Part shown: positions 20,999-28,861 of the stretch, piece after piece | Position numbering within the stretch: the first letter of the stretch is position 1 | How the letters are laid out: each line of letters begins with the position of its first letter | Assembly (NCBI GenBank): GCA_018398765.1 | Contig: JAHBMJ010001578.1 | Span: 1 to 28,861 of the forward strand | DNA length: 28,861 nucleotides | Direction of reading: 5' to 3' | Origin: Chromera velia | Taxonomy: Eukaryota > Sar > Chromeraceae | Translations under genes and position numbers: made by a program | The notes under the pieces: generated by a model | Told to the model about the DNA's origin: nothing | The model's database searches: none | The model's input: the letters and a program-made list of their open reading frames with translations, nothing else

Positions 20999-21857
20999 GA
21001 AAGCGAGCGTCGGGAGCGGTGAAGAGAAGCACGACATCTTTAGACAAAGCTTAGTCCTTCCCGGAAGTTCAATACTCTTTGCTGTCTCCCCACAAAGCGT
21101 GACGTAATTACCGACTGACGGATCGTTTCTTTGTTGGATCCATTGATTGATTTCACAGCGTTTGCATGGCCACGGCATCCAGCTAACCCGTCATGACTGC
21201 CCTGATGGCCTTCAGCAACCAAGCACACCCACACAGACACATGCACACACAGGTGTGTGTAAATCTACACGGCATGTTTCTTCCTGTTATGACAATTCAT
21301 GAAACACTGGTCTTGATTGTCGAGATTCATCATAAATTTCATTATTGTTCACTGCTGGCATCAGTCTGATACACAAGTTGTGACCCAACTGCATGAGAGG
21401 AGCCTTACAGAGATGCACAGCCTCGCAGGTAAGTTTCAGACGCTGTCGTCCCTAGCATCCGACTCCCTGCTTTTTCGGATGAAGAGGAAGAGTTGAAGTA
21501 TAGGGTGCCAGCCTGAGCATGCTGCGCAGCGAATCACTCTTCAAAGAATATTAAAATTGAATCATTCCATGATATCAGTATCCTAGTCAGTATCTAAATT
21601 ATAGGATCTAAGCCTGTATTAATATTTATAGGTCTCCCGTCCCCGCATATATAATGCGTCTAATTGCCTTACATGCATGCTTGAACATATATACTATATA
21701 TCCGACTCCACACACCAGGGGGTGCAAAAACTTGAAGAGCATCAAAAGAAAAGAAAGATCTGAAACAATTGAAATACAATGCTAAGAAAAGATATACTGT
21801 GACTAAAAGACTAGCTAAAAGACGTGTACGTCAAGTTTACACTGGCTAGTACACTGG
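19929..21857. other. About 1.9 kb with no supported gene
   Basis: This follows the stop of the Rho-like gene and should contain its 3' untranslated region. Open frames on both strands are low-complexity. The stretch is pyrimidine-rich to about 20960, has a 30-G run, and turns AT-rich after about 21540, where the next mobile element sits. Confidence 0.6.
20968..20997. repeat. Uninterrupted run of 30 G
   Basis: Thirty consecutive G residues follow a short (GT)n run. The plus strand could fold as a G-quadruplex. The length is likely polymorphic and prone to sequencing error. Confidence 0.9.
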
Positions 21858-22346
21858 TCACCTCCCTAAACCTAAGTGCGACTTAAAAAAATATAATCAA
21901 GATGATTTTTATCTGCGTAATCGTTTTTTAAGACATCGTCTACGCCTGCGGCGTAGACAGTCAGGACACTGTCCAGATATGTGGCTTTGGCTTTGTAAGG
22001 GCTCAATATGGAGGTGCCCGCCGCCAGACCCGCCACCGCATCTTATTGAAATATGCGGGGCGGGCGTACCGCATAGATTTATGAAATAGTGATCGCATGT
22101 TGATTGAAGCATGATTGAATACGAATCAAACAGACTGATTGATAAGAAGGAAGACATTCTCCTTCTTATCAGTCCTCTCCGTATGAATGTTTTGCATCCT
22201 CCTATAGTAAGTTCTCTTCTATGTAGAGCCTAGTACCTTACAGGCTTTCAAGACACCGTAAATGATCCACGCCTGTGGCGCGGACTTTCAAGCTTATCCA
22301 AAAATGCGGCTTAAACTTTTAAGTGGTAGTTAGGTTCAGGGAGGTC
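21858..22346. mobile_element. MITE, copy 2, interrupted by a nested insertion
   Basis: This is the same family as 6678-6920: it begins acctccctaaacctaa after a two-base lead and ends aagtggtagttaggttcagg plus gaggtc. Internal blocks such as ccagatatgtggctttg, the gcggcgta-type stretch and gcggactttcaag are shared in order. A 7-bp direct repeat ACACTGG flanks it (21851-21857 and 22347-22353). Without the 248-bp insert and its duplicated target it would be about 235 bp, close to copy 1. Confidence 0.85.
21995..22242. mobile_element. Nested insertion in MITE copy 2 (248 bp)
   Basis: The segment is absent from the otherwise colinear copy 1, which serves as the empty site. It begins gtaagg and ends ccttac plus one base, and the 6-bp sequence GGCTTT stands on both sides (21989-21994 and 22243-22248) as a likely target duplication. 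It is non-coding. An internal hairpin with arms ending aagaagga and tccttctt lies around 22134-22173. Confidence 0.75.
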
Positions 22347-22939
22347 ACACTGGCACACTGCATACCAATTATAACATATTATTACTAAAGAAAAAAAAAT
22401 GTATATGAATCATGAATGTCAAATTGTCATTAAATTTATCAATTAATTCGAAACATTGCATGCCAAAAAATTAAATTAATGTAAAATCAAACTTTTTTTT
22501 TTTAAGTGACTCAAGTCAAAAAAAGTTGAAAGGACAGCTTTTTGAGTGTTGCAGCACTGTTGCTACACATAGTTGCATGAATCGTAGCATAAATCATTGT
22601 AATGTCTAGATATGATTCATTATATGAAAGTTCTCTATTGAATATATTCTAGAATTGTTATTTGTGTATATTACACAACTGTATAGTTGACACGTTAAGT
22701 TAACTGAGAACTTAACTCAAGTGTTCTTGAGCCTAGTGTAGCCTAGTGTTGAACTTTAAAAAAATAGGGGTGGGAAAACCTATAGAAAAAGGCTTTGATG
22801 GTTTATTTTCTTTTCTTTAATAATAGTATCTGACGTCGATATATATAGTTTGAATTGAAATTTAATTAATTCATTAAAACAGTTTTTTTTAAGCTATTAT
22901 ACGACTACAATTCTAGCTAAAATTGTAGCTAATACTAAG
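22347..22939. other. AT-rich island, no gene seen
   Basis: AT-rich DNA with homopolymer runs follows MITE copy 2. The sequence gcctagtgt is directly repeated near 22732-22750. No open frame or defined repeat end is visible. Confidence 0.6.
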
Positions 22940-23248
22940 CTAGTAGCCTTTAGGGCCAGTAGAAGCCGTTTTGAAGGATCCAACAAGGACATACTTAATT
23001 TGAGTCCACTTTGCTAATCGTGCAAGCTGAGCAAAACTCCAGCCCGAGTGCAGGCCTTCAAGTTTTTCTCGAACACCCGCATGCGCAAAAACGTTCAAGA
23101 ACCGGTAGCCACAGTATGACAAATGCCTACTCTGAAACTATCTCAGACTTCGGTAGAAGCACGAGGGCCCTTCATCGTTGAAGACCCCGTGGGCTTTTAC
23201 CTTCGGTCGAAGGCGAGGGCAAATACTGGGAACGTAGAAACAAGTCAT
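22940..23248 (-). CDS. Possible two-exon gene for a 79-aa protein (weak)
   Basis: An ATG at 23248 starts a 48-nt exon ending at a ccgaag|gtaaaag donor (23201). An acceptor (gagatagtttcag) starts the second exon at 23131, which ends in TAG at 22940. Phase 0 fits and the result is 79 residues. The second exon reads like ordinary protein (GYRFLNVFAHAG, FAQLARLAKWTQIKYVLVG), with no family recognised. It is on the same strand as, and downstream of, the zinc-module gene, and overlaps a plus-strand frame that is equally protein-like, so at most one may be real. Confidence 0.3.
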
Positions 23249-23317
23249 TCACTCTCTCGCGCAGAGTCGCTGAACAGGTTTTGGAAGTTCCGTGATGTCC
23301 TGACTTGCGCATCTTAA
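23123..23317 (+). CDS. Possible 64-aa single-exon protein, antisense to the previous candidate (weak)
   Basis: A complete ATG-to-TAA frame of 64 residues has mixed composition (FIVEDPVGFYLRSKA, ESLNRFWKFRDVL) and no low-complexity bias. No family is recognised, and no upstream exon or promoter element was identified. It overlaps the minus-strand candidate 22940-23248 almost completely. Confidence 0.25.
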   Translation: MPTLKLSQTSVEARGPFIVEDPVGFYLRSKARANTGNVETSHSLSRAESLNRFWKFRDVLTCAS

Positions 23318-23389
23318 TGGTTGCTGAATGAAGCCGTTGTACACAGACGGTCAGGATAGGTCAGGCACTCTGGAGTTCCTCGATTTCTG

Positions 23390-23896
23390 TCAGTATTCCC
23401 TGTGCCCGCACTTTTGGCATTTTGCAAACTTGTAGTTGTGTTTCATGCCGTCTGTGCATGTGCCTGCGGACCCTTTCGAAACAGTCTCCGTTTTCCCGTA
23501 GCCCTCATTACATTGGCACTTGCTGCACTTTCCGAATCTGCACAACAAGTATCGCAAAACACAAGCATGCACAATTGAGGCATGCATCACTAACAAGGCA
23601 GCTGAACAGGAAGTTACCGGGAACGGGACATTACACGACACGCAGACTGACTTCCACGTGTGAGGACCTCCCTTTGGGCAGTTGCCAGACGTGGACTCTC
23701 TCGCATCGCCGGGAGCGGCTTTGTACGTACTGACTTCTCCTGCCTGTCGCCTATTCGTCGCTGCGTTGTCGAACTGCATCGGGCCGTGAAGCGCTGCAGG
23801 AGCGACCTTGAGAGGCTTCAGGCACTTTGGACATTCATTTTTCCCGTACTTGTCAACCCAGGTGTAACCACAGGTTGGGCACTCCTTACGCACCAT
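23390..23896 (-). CDS. Small zinc-ribbon protein with duplicated C-x5-H-x6-C-x2-C module (2 exons, 130 aa)
   Basis: Exons 23896-23652 and 23537-23390 are separated by a 114-bp intron (donor aa|gtcagt, acceptor ttgttgtgcag, phase 2). The ATG at 23896 opens on a zinc ribbon: Cys6-x2-Cys9-GYTW...Cys22-x2-Cys25. After an Ala-rich linker come two copies of one module: Cys73-x5-His79-x6-Cys86-x2-Cys89 and Cys109-x5-His115-x6-Cys122-x2-Cys125, both with a KF-x-KC-x-KC core. The first copy spans the splice junction and appears only after splicing, which strongly supports the intron. The protein ends CGHREY. Binding of three zinc ions is expected. The partner (nucleic acid or protein) is unknown and I do not recognise a named family. 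It is divergent from the membrane-protein gene. Confidence 0.8.
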   Translation of the reverse strand: MVRKECPTCGYTWVDKYGKNECPKCLKPLKVAPAALHGPMQFDNAATNRRQAGEVSTYKAAPGDARESTSGNCPKGGPHTWKSVCVSCNVPFPVTSCSAALLVMHASIVHACVLRYLLCRFGKCSKCQCNEGYGKTETVSKGSAGTCTDGMKHNYKFAKCQKCGHREY

Positions 23897-24452
23897 CTTG
23901 TCTGAACAGTGAGAAAACTGATTTCGTACTGAAACTGTTGTTGAGTTTAACCGTCAAGTGTTCTACGAACCGACCGTCAACTGTGCGAGCCCTGATTGTT
24001 ATTTTACTTATTTTTGCTCCAATTTGTATCAAGTGTTGGAGAACACAACTGTCGTGTGTGGAGGGTTTGAAGTGCCCGCAGTGACTTCGAACTGTTACCG
24101 CATGTCGCTTCGATCCTAGCTCATGCAATTCACTCAATCGATCGACTTGCATGTTGTTCGTACGTTTTGTCAGCCTCGGAGGGCATCTCAACCTATGGAA
24201 AGGCCCCAGGATTAGTTTTTTCCGCATAAAGTATGCCATTCGCGCGCGTATATATATATATATATATATATATATGCGTACGTGTATATATATATACGAC
24301 GTACGTAAAAATAGAAAAGCTCCAAGGCACTCACCACTCAAACGATGTGTGTCAGTCTGACTGAAGGGGACCTTTCCGAATAATCGGCTACCACAGCATT
24401 CACTACAGCTTTAATTCTCTTTCTGAAATGATTTGCAACAGGATCAAGTTTG
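23897..24452. promoter_or_regulatory. Divergent intergenic region with (TA)n tract
   Basis: The zinc-module gene (minus) and the membrane-protein gene (plus) start on either side of this 556-bp spacer, so their promoters are here. It contains a (TA)n run of about 27 bp at 24249-24275 and a second TA run near 24284-24296, with gcgcgcg and acgtacg-type palindromes between and around them. An atttgcaacag acceptor-like site 10 bp before the plus-strand ATG hints at a 5' untranslated intron. Confidence 0.5.
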
Positions 24453-26363
24453 ATGAAAAAAGGCAGTGGACCACCACACGACAATGCACCATCAGTTGTG
24501 GACGAAACTCTGCTGGCCTCGAGCTGTAGCAGCATGCCCAGAATCGAACAAGGGGAGACAGAGGAGTCAAGCCCTTCTGCTTCCCTCCCTCCGTCTACCC
24601 CTGTCTTTTCTTTGCCTCGCCCGTCTCCTGTGAATCTGTTGCCACGGCGACCGGGGAAGGAAGGCACTGGAACAAGAGAAAGGCAAGGAGAGGAGGACGT
24701 ACACAACCCTTCGGAAGACAGGCAAGGAAATCCCAGCCTCTTCTCACGGAAGAATTCGGGGCAGCAGGCACTTCAAACACTTGAAGGAGACGATTGTGAA
24801 GGAAAGAGCACTCTCCCTGTCGTGTCTACTTGTGCCCCAAAACAGCAAAATGGACTCGATGGACTTGTGGATCAGCAAGAGAGGACTTTTTGTGTTCCCC
24901 AACCAGCAACCAAAAGCACCGGGGAACTCGCAATAAGTCCGCAGAGGGATTCTGAGGAAGGAGAGGCTCGACAGAGGGTCTCTAGTTCGTTGTCTAGTTC
25001 TGTGATTCTTTCGGCAGCGTTCTCTTCGTGTGATGAGGGTGAACAGGGTCTGGCAGATCAGAGAGAAAATGATCTTGAGGGTGGAGGGTGTGCAGAGGGC
25101 AATCAGGAGCCTGTGCCTGGACGTGCGCGGTTCAGTCAGTCTGTCGCGGTTGCTTGTTATGAAGTGGAGGAAGATTCAGCTCCAAGTCAGGCTCTTCCTG
25201 TGCAGGAGAAGGAGGAAGGGGTGTCTGGCTCTACACAGGGAGGGAAGAGAGAATCGTCAGTCTCTCGTGGAGCCTCTCGGTGTCTTCTTCCGTCAAATTT
25301 AGATTCGAAGGAAAGGGGGACGGAGGACTGGTACGGTTCAGATCTTTCAAAGTGGACTTTTCGAAATGTGATCAGAAACAGGAATCTGAATCCGTGGATT
25401 GGAATTGCAATAATTTTAGCCGCTGTGGGGGCGGGATTGTCTGTTCCAATTTTGAGACTGAGTGACATGTCCAGAGCAGTTCGCGAGTTTCGGTCACATG
25501 GAATCTCTCCTGGAGCTCTGGTTGTTCTTCTGTATACGCAGTACAGTGTGACGGTTTTTGCTGCATTCGTCGGTCTCGTTGGTTTTGGGTTCTCTCCGCG
25601 TACCCCTGCATGGACTTGGGCCCTCAGAGTTCCCATCTTTACTAGTGTAGTCAATGGAGCGCTTCGGTTGCTTGACCCGTTTGAGGGTCTGCTCGTTGCA
25701 TACGCAACAGCCGGTCTGTACTTGTCTGTTTTTTTTGTGGCGTACAGTGTTTTCTCTTTCCCTGGTGCCTCATGGATCAATCATGGCTTGCATGTCCTGC
25801 GATGCACTTTCATTCTGTATGACTATTCATCGGAGATTGCTTTGGGTTTGTTGACGATTGAAAAGGGCGTTGATCTGAAGTCAGACCTATTCCTGACTGC
25901 GGGCGTGTGCATCGTCGTGTGTGCTTGTACTGTCGATGTGCCGCTGTTGGTGTACAATCTTGAGCACAACCACGTGAGAACGGTACCGTTGAGCAATGTC
26001 TTCAGGGTACTGCTGTGGATGAGTATGTTTGCTGAGTTCGTTGTTCTTGGGTCTCTGTGGTTTGTCTCTCCCTTCGTGCACGGAGAGAGTTCGGAAGAAG
26101 AGAAGGGCGTCCAGGTGACTCTGCTTGTGATCACCTCTCTGCTGACCATTCTGGGCGTTGTGGACAAAATTCTTCTCCTGAGGGGTTTCGACGTCATGCT
26201 GGTGATCGAACAGAGGTTCGACAGGGTCAAGCAGTCTGTCACCCCTGTCCTTTCTAGAATGACGCAGAGAGTCAGGGACACATTCACGTCCTCTCGTGCA
26301 CAAACGCGCCAGTCTCGCAGCGGGACGCAGGGAGGTGTAACAGTTGCGGAAACTGTTGTTTAA
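24453..26363 (+). CDS. Intronless polytopic membrane protein with long hydrophilic N-terminus (636 aa)
   Basis: I do not recognise a family. The ATG at 24453 gives 636 residues and a TAA stop. Residues 1-310 are hydrophilic, rich in Ser, Gln, Glu and Gly, and look disordered. The rest is hydrophobic, with likely membrane helices near 314-335 (IGIAIILAAVGAGLSVPIL), 352-378, 411-435, possibly 444-468, then 477-502, 516-540 and 553-576. A basic 60-residue tail (RMTQRVRDTFTSS) follows. With six or seven helices it could be a receptor- or transporter-like protein, but no motif identifies it. The count of helices fixes neither the topology nor the side of the N-terminus. No intron is needed, unlike the two large genes to its left, and no signal peptide is visible. 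Confidence 0.82.
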   Translation: MKKGSGPPHDNAPSVVDETLLASSCSSMPRIEQGETEESSPSASLPPSTPVFSLPRPSPVNLLPRRPGKEGTGTRERQGEEDVHNPSEDRQGNPSLFSRKNSGQQALQTLEGDDCEGKSTLPVVSTCAPKQQNGLDGLVDQQERTFCVPQPATKSTGELAISPQRDSEEGEARQRVSSSLSSSVILSAAFSSCDEGEQGLADQRENDLEGGGCAEGNQEPVPGRARFSQSVAVACYEVEEDSAPSQALPVQEKEEGVSGSTQGGKRESSVSRGASRCLLPSNLDSKERGTEDWYGSDLSKWTFRNVIRNRNLNPWIGIAIILAAVGAGLSVPILRLSDMSRAVREFRSHGISPGALVVLLYTQYSVTVFAAFVGLVGFGFSPRTPAWTWALRVPIFTSVVNGALRLLDPFEGLLVAYATAGLYLSVFFVAYSVFSFPGASWINHGLHVLRCTFILYDYSSEIALGLLTIEKGVDLKSDLFLTAGVCIVVCACTVDVPLLVYNLEHNHVRTVPLSNVFRVLLWMSMFAEFVVLGSLWFVSPFVHGESSEEEKGVQVTLLVITSLLTILGVVDKILLLRGFDVMLVIEQRFDRVKQSVTPVLSRMTQRVRDTFTSSRAQTRQSRSGTQGGVTVAETVV

Positions 26364-26784
26364 ATCCAGCGTACTGCTTCTTTATTACTTGAAAATGTAT
26401 AATTACCCATGACCTTCCATGCAGATCTATAGTTCCAGATGAACCTGTTTGACACTGGCAGAAATCAGACCCCAAACTTTAAACTTTAATCACTTTAGAA
26501 CTTTAGAATAGAAAAGCTTGGAATTAATGATGACTCATGCATTGATGAGTTTTTTAAAAAGTTTTTGAAACCTAGTTTGAAACATTCTTTCATCTTAAAA
26601 ACATACAAATACATACAAAAAAGTATATATACTCATTAAAATATATTATAGAAGTCTATTTCAAAAATTTTATTTCATAATTTATGGTATGAAATCAAAC
26701 TTTATAAACTTCATTAATTTGACTTTAAAACTTTAAAAATCATACATTCTCATACAAACCTAGAATAAACCTTTTGTGATCTCT
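26364..26784. other. AT-rich 3' flank
   Basis: The DNA becomes AT-rich within about 30 bp of the membrane-protein stop codon. It contains repeated aaactttaaa-type words (near 26475-26505 and 26697-26740) but no gene. Confidence 0.55.
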
Positions 26785-26794
26785 AGTTTAATCT

Positions 26795-27326
26795 AGAGTT
26801 GTTAGATACCGGCTAGGATAAATACCGATAACCATTATTTGGGGGTCAAATACCGAATTTAGGTATAAGGTATTTATAGATACCTGAATAAATTGACTAT
26901 ATGTATAAGATCAACTCCCGAGGAGTTTAGAGCCAATGACCTAGTAACAATGGGGTATGTTTTGCTATGTTTTACAGAATATATTGTTCCAAAGAGTTCA
27001 TGAAGGCATGAAAAACAAAAAAACAAAGAGTTGTCACCCTAGGTTGTCTGACCGTTGTCACCATTATAAGAGTGTCCTGGCCACACTAGTGGCCATATCA
27101 CCGAAATACGAGGAGTGTCAGCATTGTGAGAGACGTCACGAGTTCTGACTCAGTTCTTCACCCATAAAGTTTTTTTATGTTAATGATTTCATATTTTTCA
27201 CGCTTGGTTGCTTAAATACTTAAAACGGTAAGTTTAAATACCGAATACCATCATTTAGGCGTAACAGGTTAAAAACGACCAGACTCCTGGACCAGTTATA
27301 ACCGGTATGTGGTATTTAATAACTCT
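26795..27326. mobile_element. Non-autonomous DNA transposon (532 bp, 10-bp target duplication)
   Basis: The left end is agagttgttagatacc and the right end, read inwards on the other strand, is agagttattaaatacc (14 of 16 match). A perfect 10-bp direct repeat AGTTTAATCT flanks it (26785-26794 and 27327-27336). Inside the ends, further blocks such as aaataccgaa and catcattt/ccattattt are inverted relative to each other. It holds a hairpin TGGCCAC...GTGGCCA at 27078-27095 and no convincing coding frame. A 9-11-bp duplication is typical of Mutator-like elements; that assignment is inference. Confidence 0.85.
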
Positions 27327-27336
27327 AGTTTAATCT

Positions 27337-27819
27337 TTTCAATAAGATAACCTAGTAAAACAAACGAACCAAACCTAAAATAAAACGAACAGTCAAGTAT
27401 CAGCGGCTGGAGGCCCGGAGCACACTGCTTCGGCGAGCCCCAAGGGCGGGGTCTGATACCTTAGCCTAGCTGCGGAACGCCCCGCCCTGCTACGAGAAAG
27501 GACTTCTTTCTAGAGGTTTGTACTGCCAAAGGCCGGTGTAGTGCCTTCTGTAAGTTTTGAGGCCAACATCGTGTCAAAAACTTTGGGCATCGGAAAGATT
27601 AGTTTATTTTCTGATACAGCTTGATATGCTAAGTCTAAAAATATACTTTTTAGTAAAATGCCCCCATGGGCACCTAGGGAAACCCCCCTTGTAAGTCATG
27701 TTGCATGGATTTGATATCGACATCCGATGTCAACATCGGGTTATGAAGATGTCGGCTAAAAAAAATGGCTAGTGTTGGCTGATAGGAATGTTCTAGTATG
27801 ATAAGTTCTCTTCCAACAG
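27337..27819. other. Mixed region with GC-rich patch
   Basis: A GC-rich patch of about 100 bp (27403-27500) sits in AT-rich surroundings and is partly enclosed by the 7-bp inverted repeat GTATCAG (27397-27403) and CTGATAC (27453-27459). It has no open frame. I could not fit it to a tRNA or another standard RNA gene. The rest, to 27819, shows no feature. Confidence 0.45.
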
Positions 27820-28180
27820 CCGAGACAGTCCTGCTATGCACGTACTGTTTGCTAAGGAACCGACGGTGGACTCTACCGAAATCACCATCTCCAAGATTGG
27901 TCAATATGACGGCATGCTCTCACTTCTGGGTAAGTCAAATAATCGAACAAAAAGAATGCATGCAAAAAATTCCACTTTTGTGCGATCCGGGTGGGGACGC
28001 CGAAAAAAGTGAATAATTAATGTATGCACCTTCTACGTGCATATCATTCGCGAGAAGTCACGGGTCTGATTGCATATTATACAATGGTGCTGACACACCA
28101 GAACCGTGCATACAATATCAGACGGACTGACTCCAAGAATGCAATATCTGATCAATCGAGAAGCACAGAACAAGACATGA
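27820..28180 (+). CDS. Possible last two exons of an unidentified gene (weak)
   Basis: An exon 27820-27929 has a good acceptor (ctcttccaacag) and a consensus donor (gtaagt). It is open in a protein-like frame containing MHVLFAKEPTVD and ISKIGQYDGMLSLL. Its phase-1 end fits an acceptor (acaatatcag) at 28121, and the next exon, 28122-28180, reads DGLTPRMQYLINREAQ before a TGA stop. No domain is recognised and no upstream exon was found. The exon frame also contains an ATG near its start. Confidence 0.3.
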
Positions 28181-28234
28181 GAACCGACGTGCACGACCCC
28201 CTTTTCCTCTTTGCTGCTGTCTTTTGTCTATCAC

Positions 28235-28839
28235 TTCCAGCAGGTGAATAGTGCACTCAATTGTATAAGCAGGAAAGAACATAAGAAGATCAGTTATCAA
28301 AGGAGGGAATGTAACAAAATCAACCAAGAACAGTAAAAAGAAAGAAAGTCCTTTCATTCCATAATGCGATCAACGAAGGACTCCTCGAATGAGCAATGAC
28401 ATCAGAAAAAACCTTCGTGAGAAAACGAAAAGGCCAACGAAGAAGAAAGCATTCAAGAAAAAGAAAAGTCAGTTCATCAACAAGTGAACGCTACTCCCAC
28501 CCTCGGGGGTGCGGGGGGGGCAAAGAGGGCGTGTGGGCGTGTGGAGGGGTTGTGGAGGCTGGTGGGGGGGATGGTGTTGTTTACCAAGGTTCCAGCAGGT
28601 GAATAGTGCACTCAATTGTATAAGCAGGAAAGAACATAAGAAGATCAGTTATCAAAGGAGGGAATGTAACAAAATCAACCAAGAACAGTAAAAAGAAAGA
28701 AAGTCCTTTCATTCCATAATGCGATCAACGAAGGACTCCTCGAACGAGCAATGACATCAGAAAAAACCTTCATGAGAAAACGAAAAGGCCAACGAAGAAG
28801 AAAGCATTCAAGAAAAAGAAAAGTCAGTTCATCAACAAG
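28235..28839. repeat. Tandem duplication: two 250-bp copies, 355-bp period
   Basis: 28235-28484 and 28590-28839 are the same sequence with about two substitutions (gaatgagc/gaacgagc and cttcgtga/cttcatga). The 105 bp between them is G-rich (cggggggtgcgg-like) and occurs once. Each copy starts with ttccagcag, which looks like a splice acceptor, and then has one open frame of 31 codons (VNSALNCISRKEHK) before a TAA. This might be an exon duplication, but no matching upstream donor phase is established. Confidence 0.9.
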
Positions 28840-28861
28840 AACACGAGCAGGGGCATTACAG

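Noticed and set aside
27397-27600. tRNA, 5S or other standard RNA gene in the GC-rich patch
   Set aside because: No T-arm GTTCRA-type box, no cloverleaf and no other recognisable RNA signature was found.
1-28861. CRISPR arrays, bacterial operons, ribosome binding sites
   Set aside because: The window is eukaryotic with spliced genes. The only regular arrays are satellites and microsatellites without spacers.

Overview
This is a stretch of a eukaryotic nuclear genome. The evidence is consistent spliceosomal introns (GT...AG, pyrimidine-rich acceptors), multi-exon reading frames that can be followed across matching splice phases, abundant microsatellites, and non-autonomous transposons in AT-rich islands. 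The source is not stated. A protist with large, repeat-filled introns, perhaps a chromerid-type alveolate alga, is my best guess, but this is inference only.

Layout. 1-999: nine copies of a 111-bp minisatellite, cut by the left edge. 1130-1987: weak exons ending a plus-strand gene. 3474-3938: a doubtful two-exon plus-strand gene. 4052-4700: AT-rich island. 5010-6155 (minus): an intronless Fe(II)/2-oxoglutarate oxygenase of the CmcJ/NvfI type. 6670-7550: AT-rich island with two short transposon-like elements. 7968-13937 (minus): a 12-exon gene for a predicted 1053-aa protein with two WHxHML motifs (DUF1399/GRDP type), a Cys-rich region and a C-terminal Hint/Vint autoprocessing domain. 14760-19928 (plus, divergent from it): a six-exon gene for a predicted 890-aa protein with an acidic N-terminus, a Rho_N helical domain, a bacterial Rho-type cold-shock RNA-binding domain and an Arg/Asp/Glu-rich tail, without the Rho ATPase. 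19929-21857: no gene seen, includes a 30-G run. 21858-22346: second copy of the short transposon, with another insertion nested in it. 22940-23317: two overlapping antisense candidate small genes. 23390-23896 (minus): a two-exon 130-aa zinc-module protein. 24453-26363 (plus, divergent): an intronless 636-aa polytopic membrane protein. 26795-27326: a 532-bp element with a 10-bp target duplication. 27820-28180: possible exons. 28235-28839: a 250-bp segment duplicated in tandem with a 355-bp period.

The genes do not form an obvious pathway. The most interesting items are the Rho-like RNA-binding protein and the DUF1399-Cys-rich-Hint fusion. Both were reconstructed by hand from splice sites whose phases agree throughout, but transcript data are needed to confirm exon joins. 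Function assignments rest on motif recognition, not on database searches.
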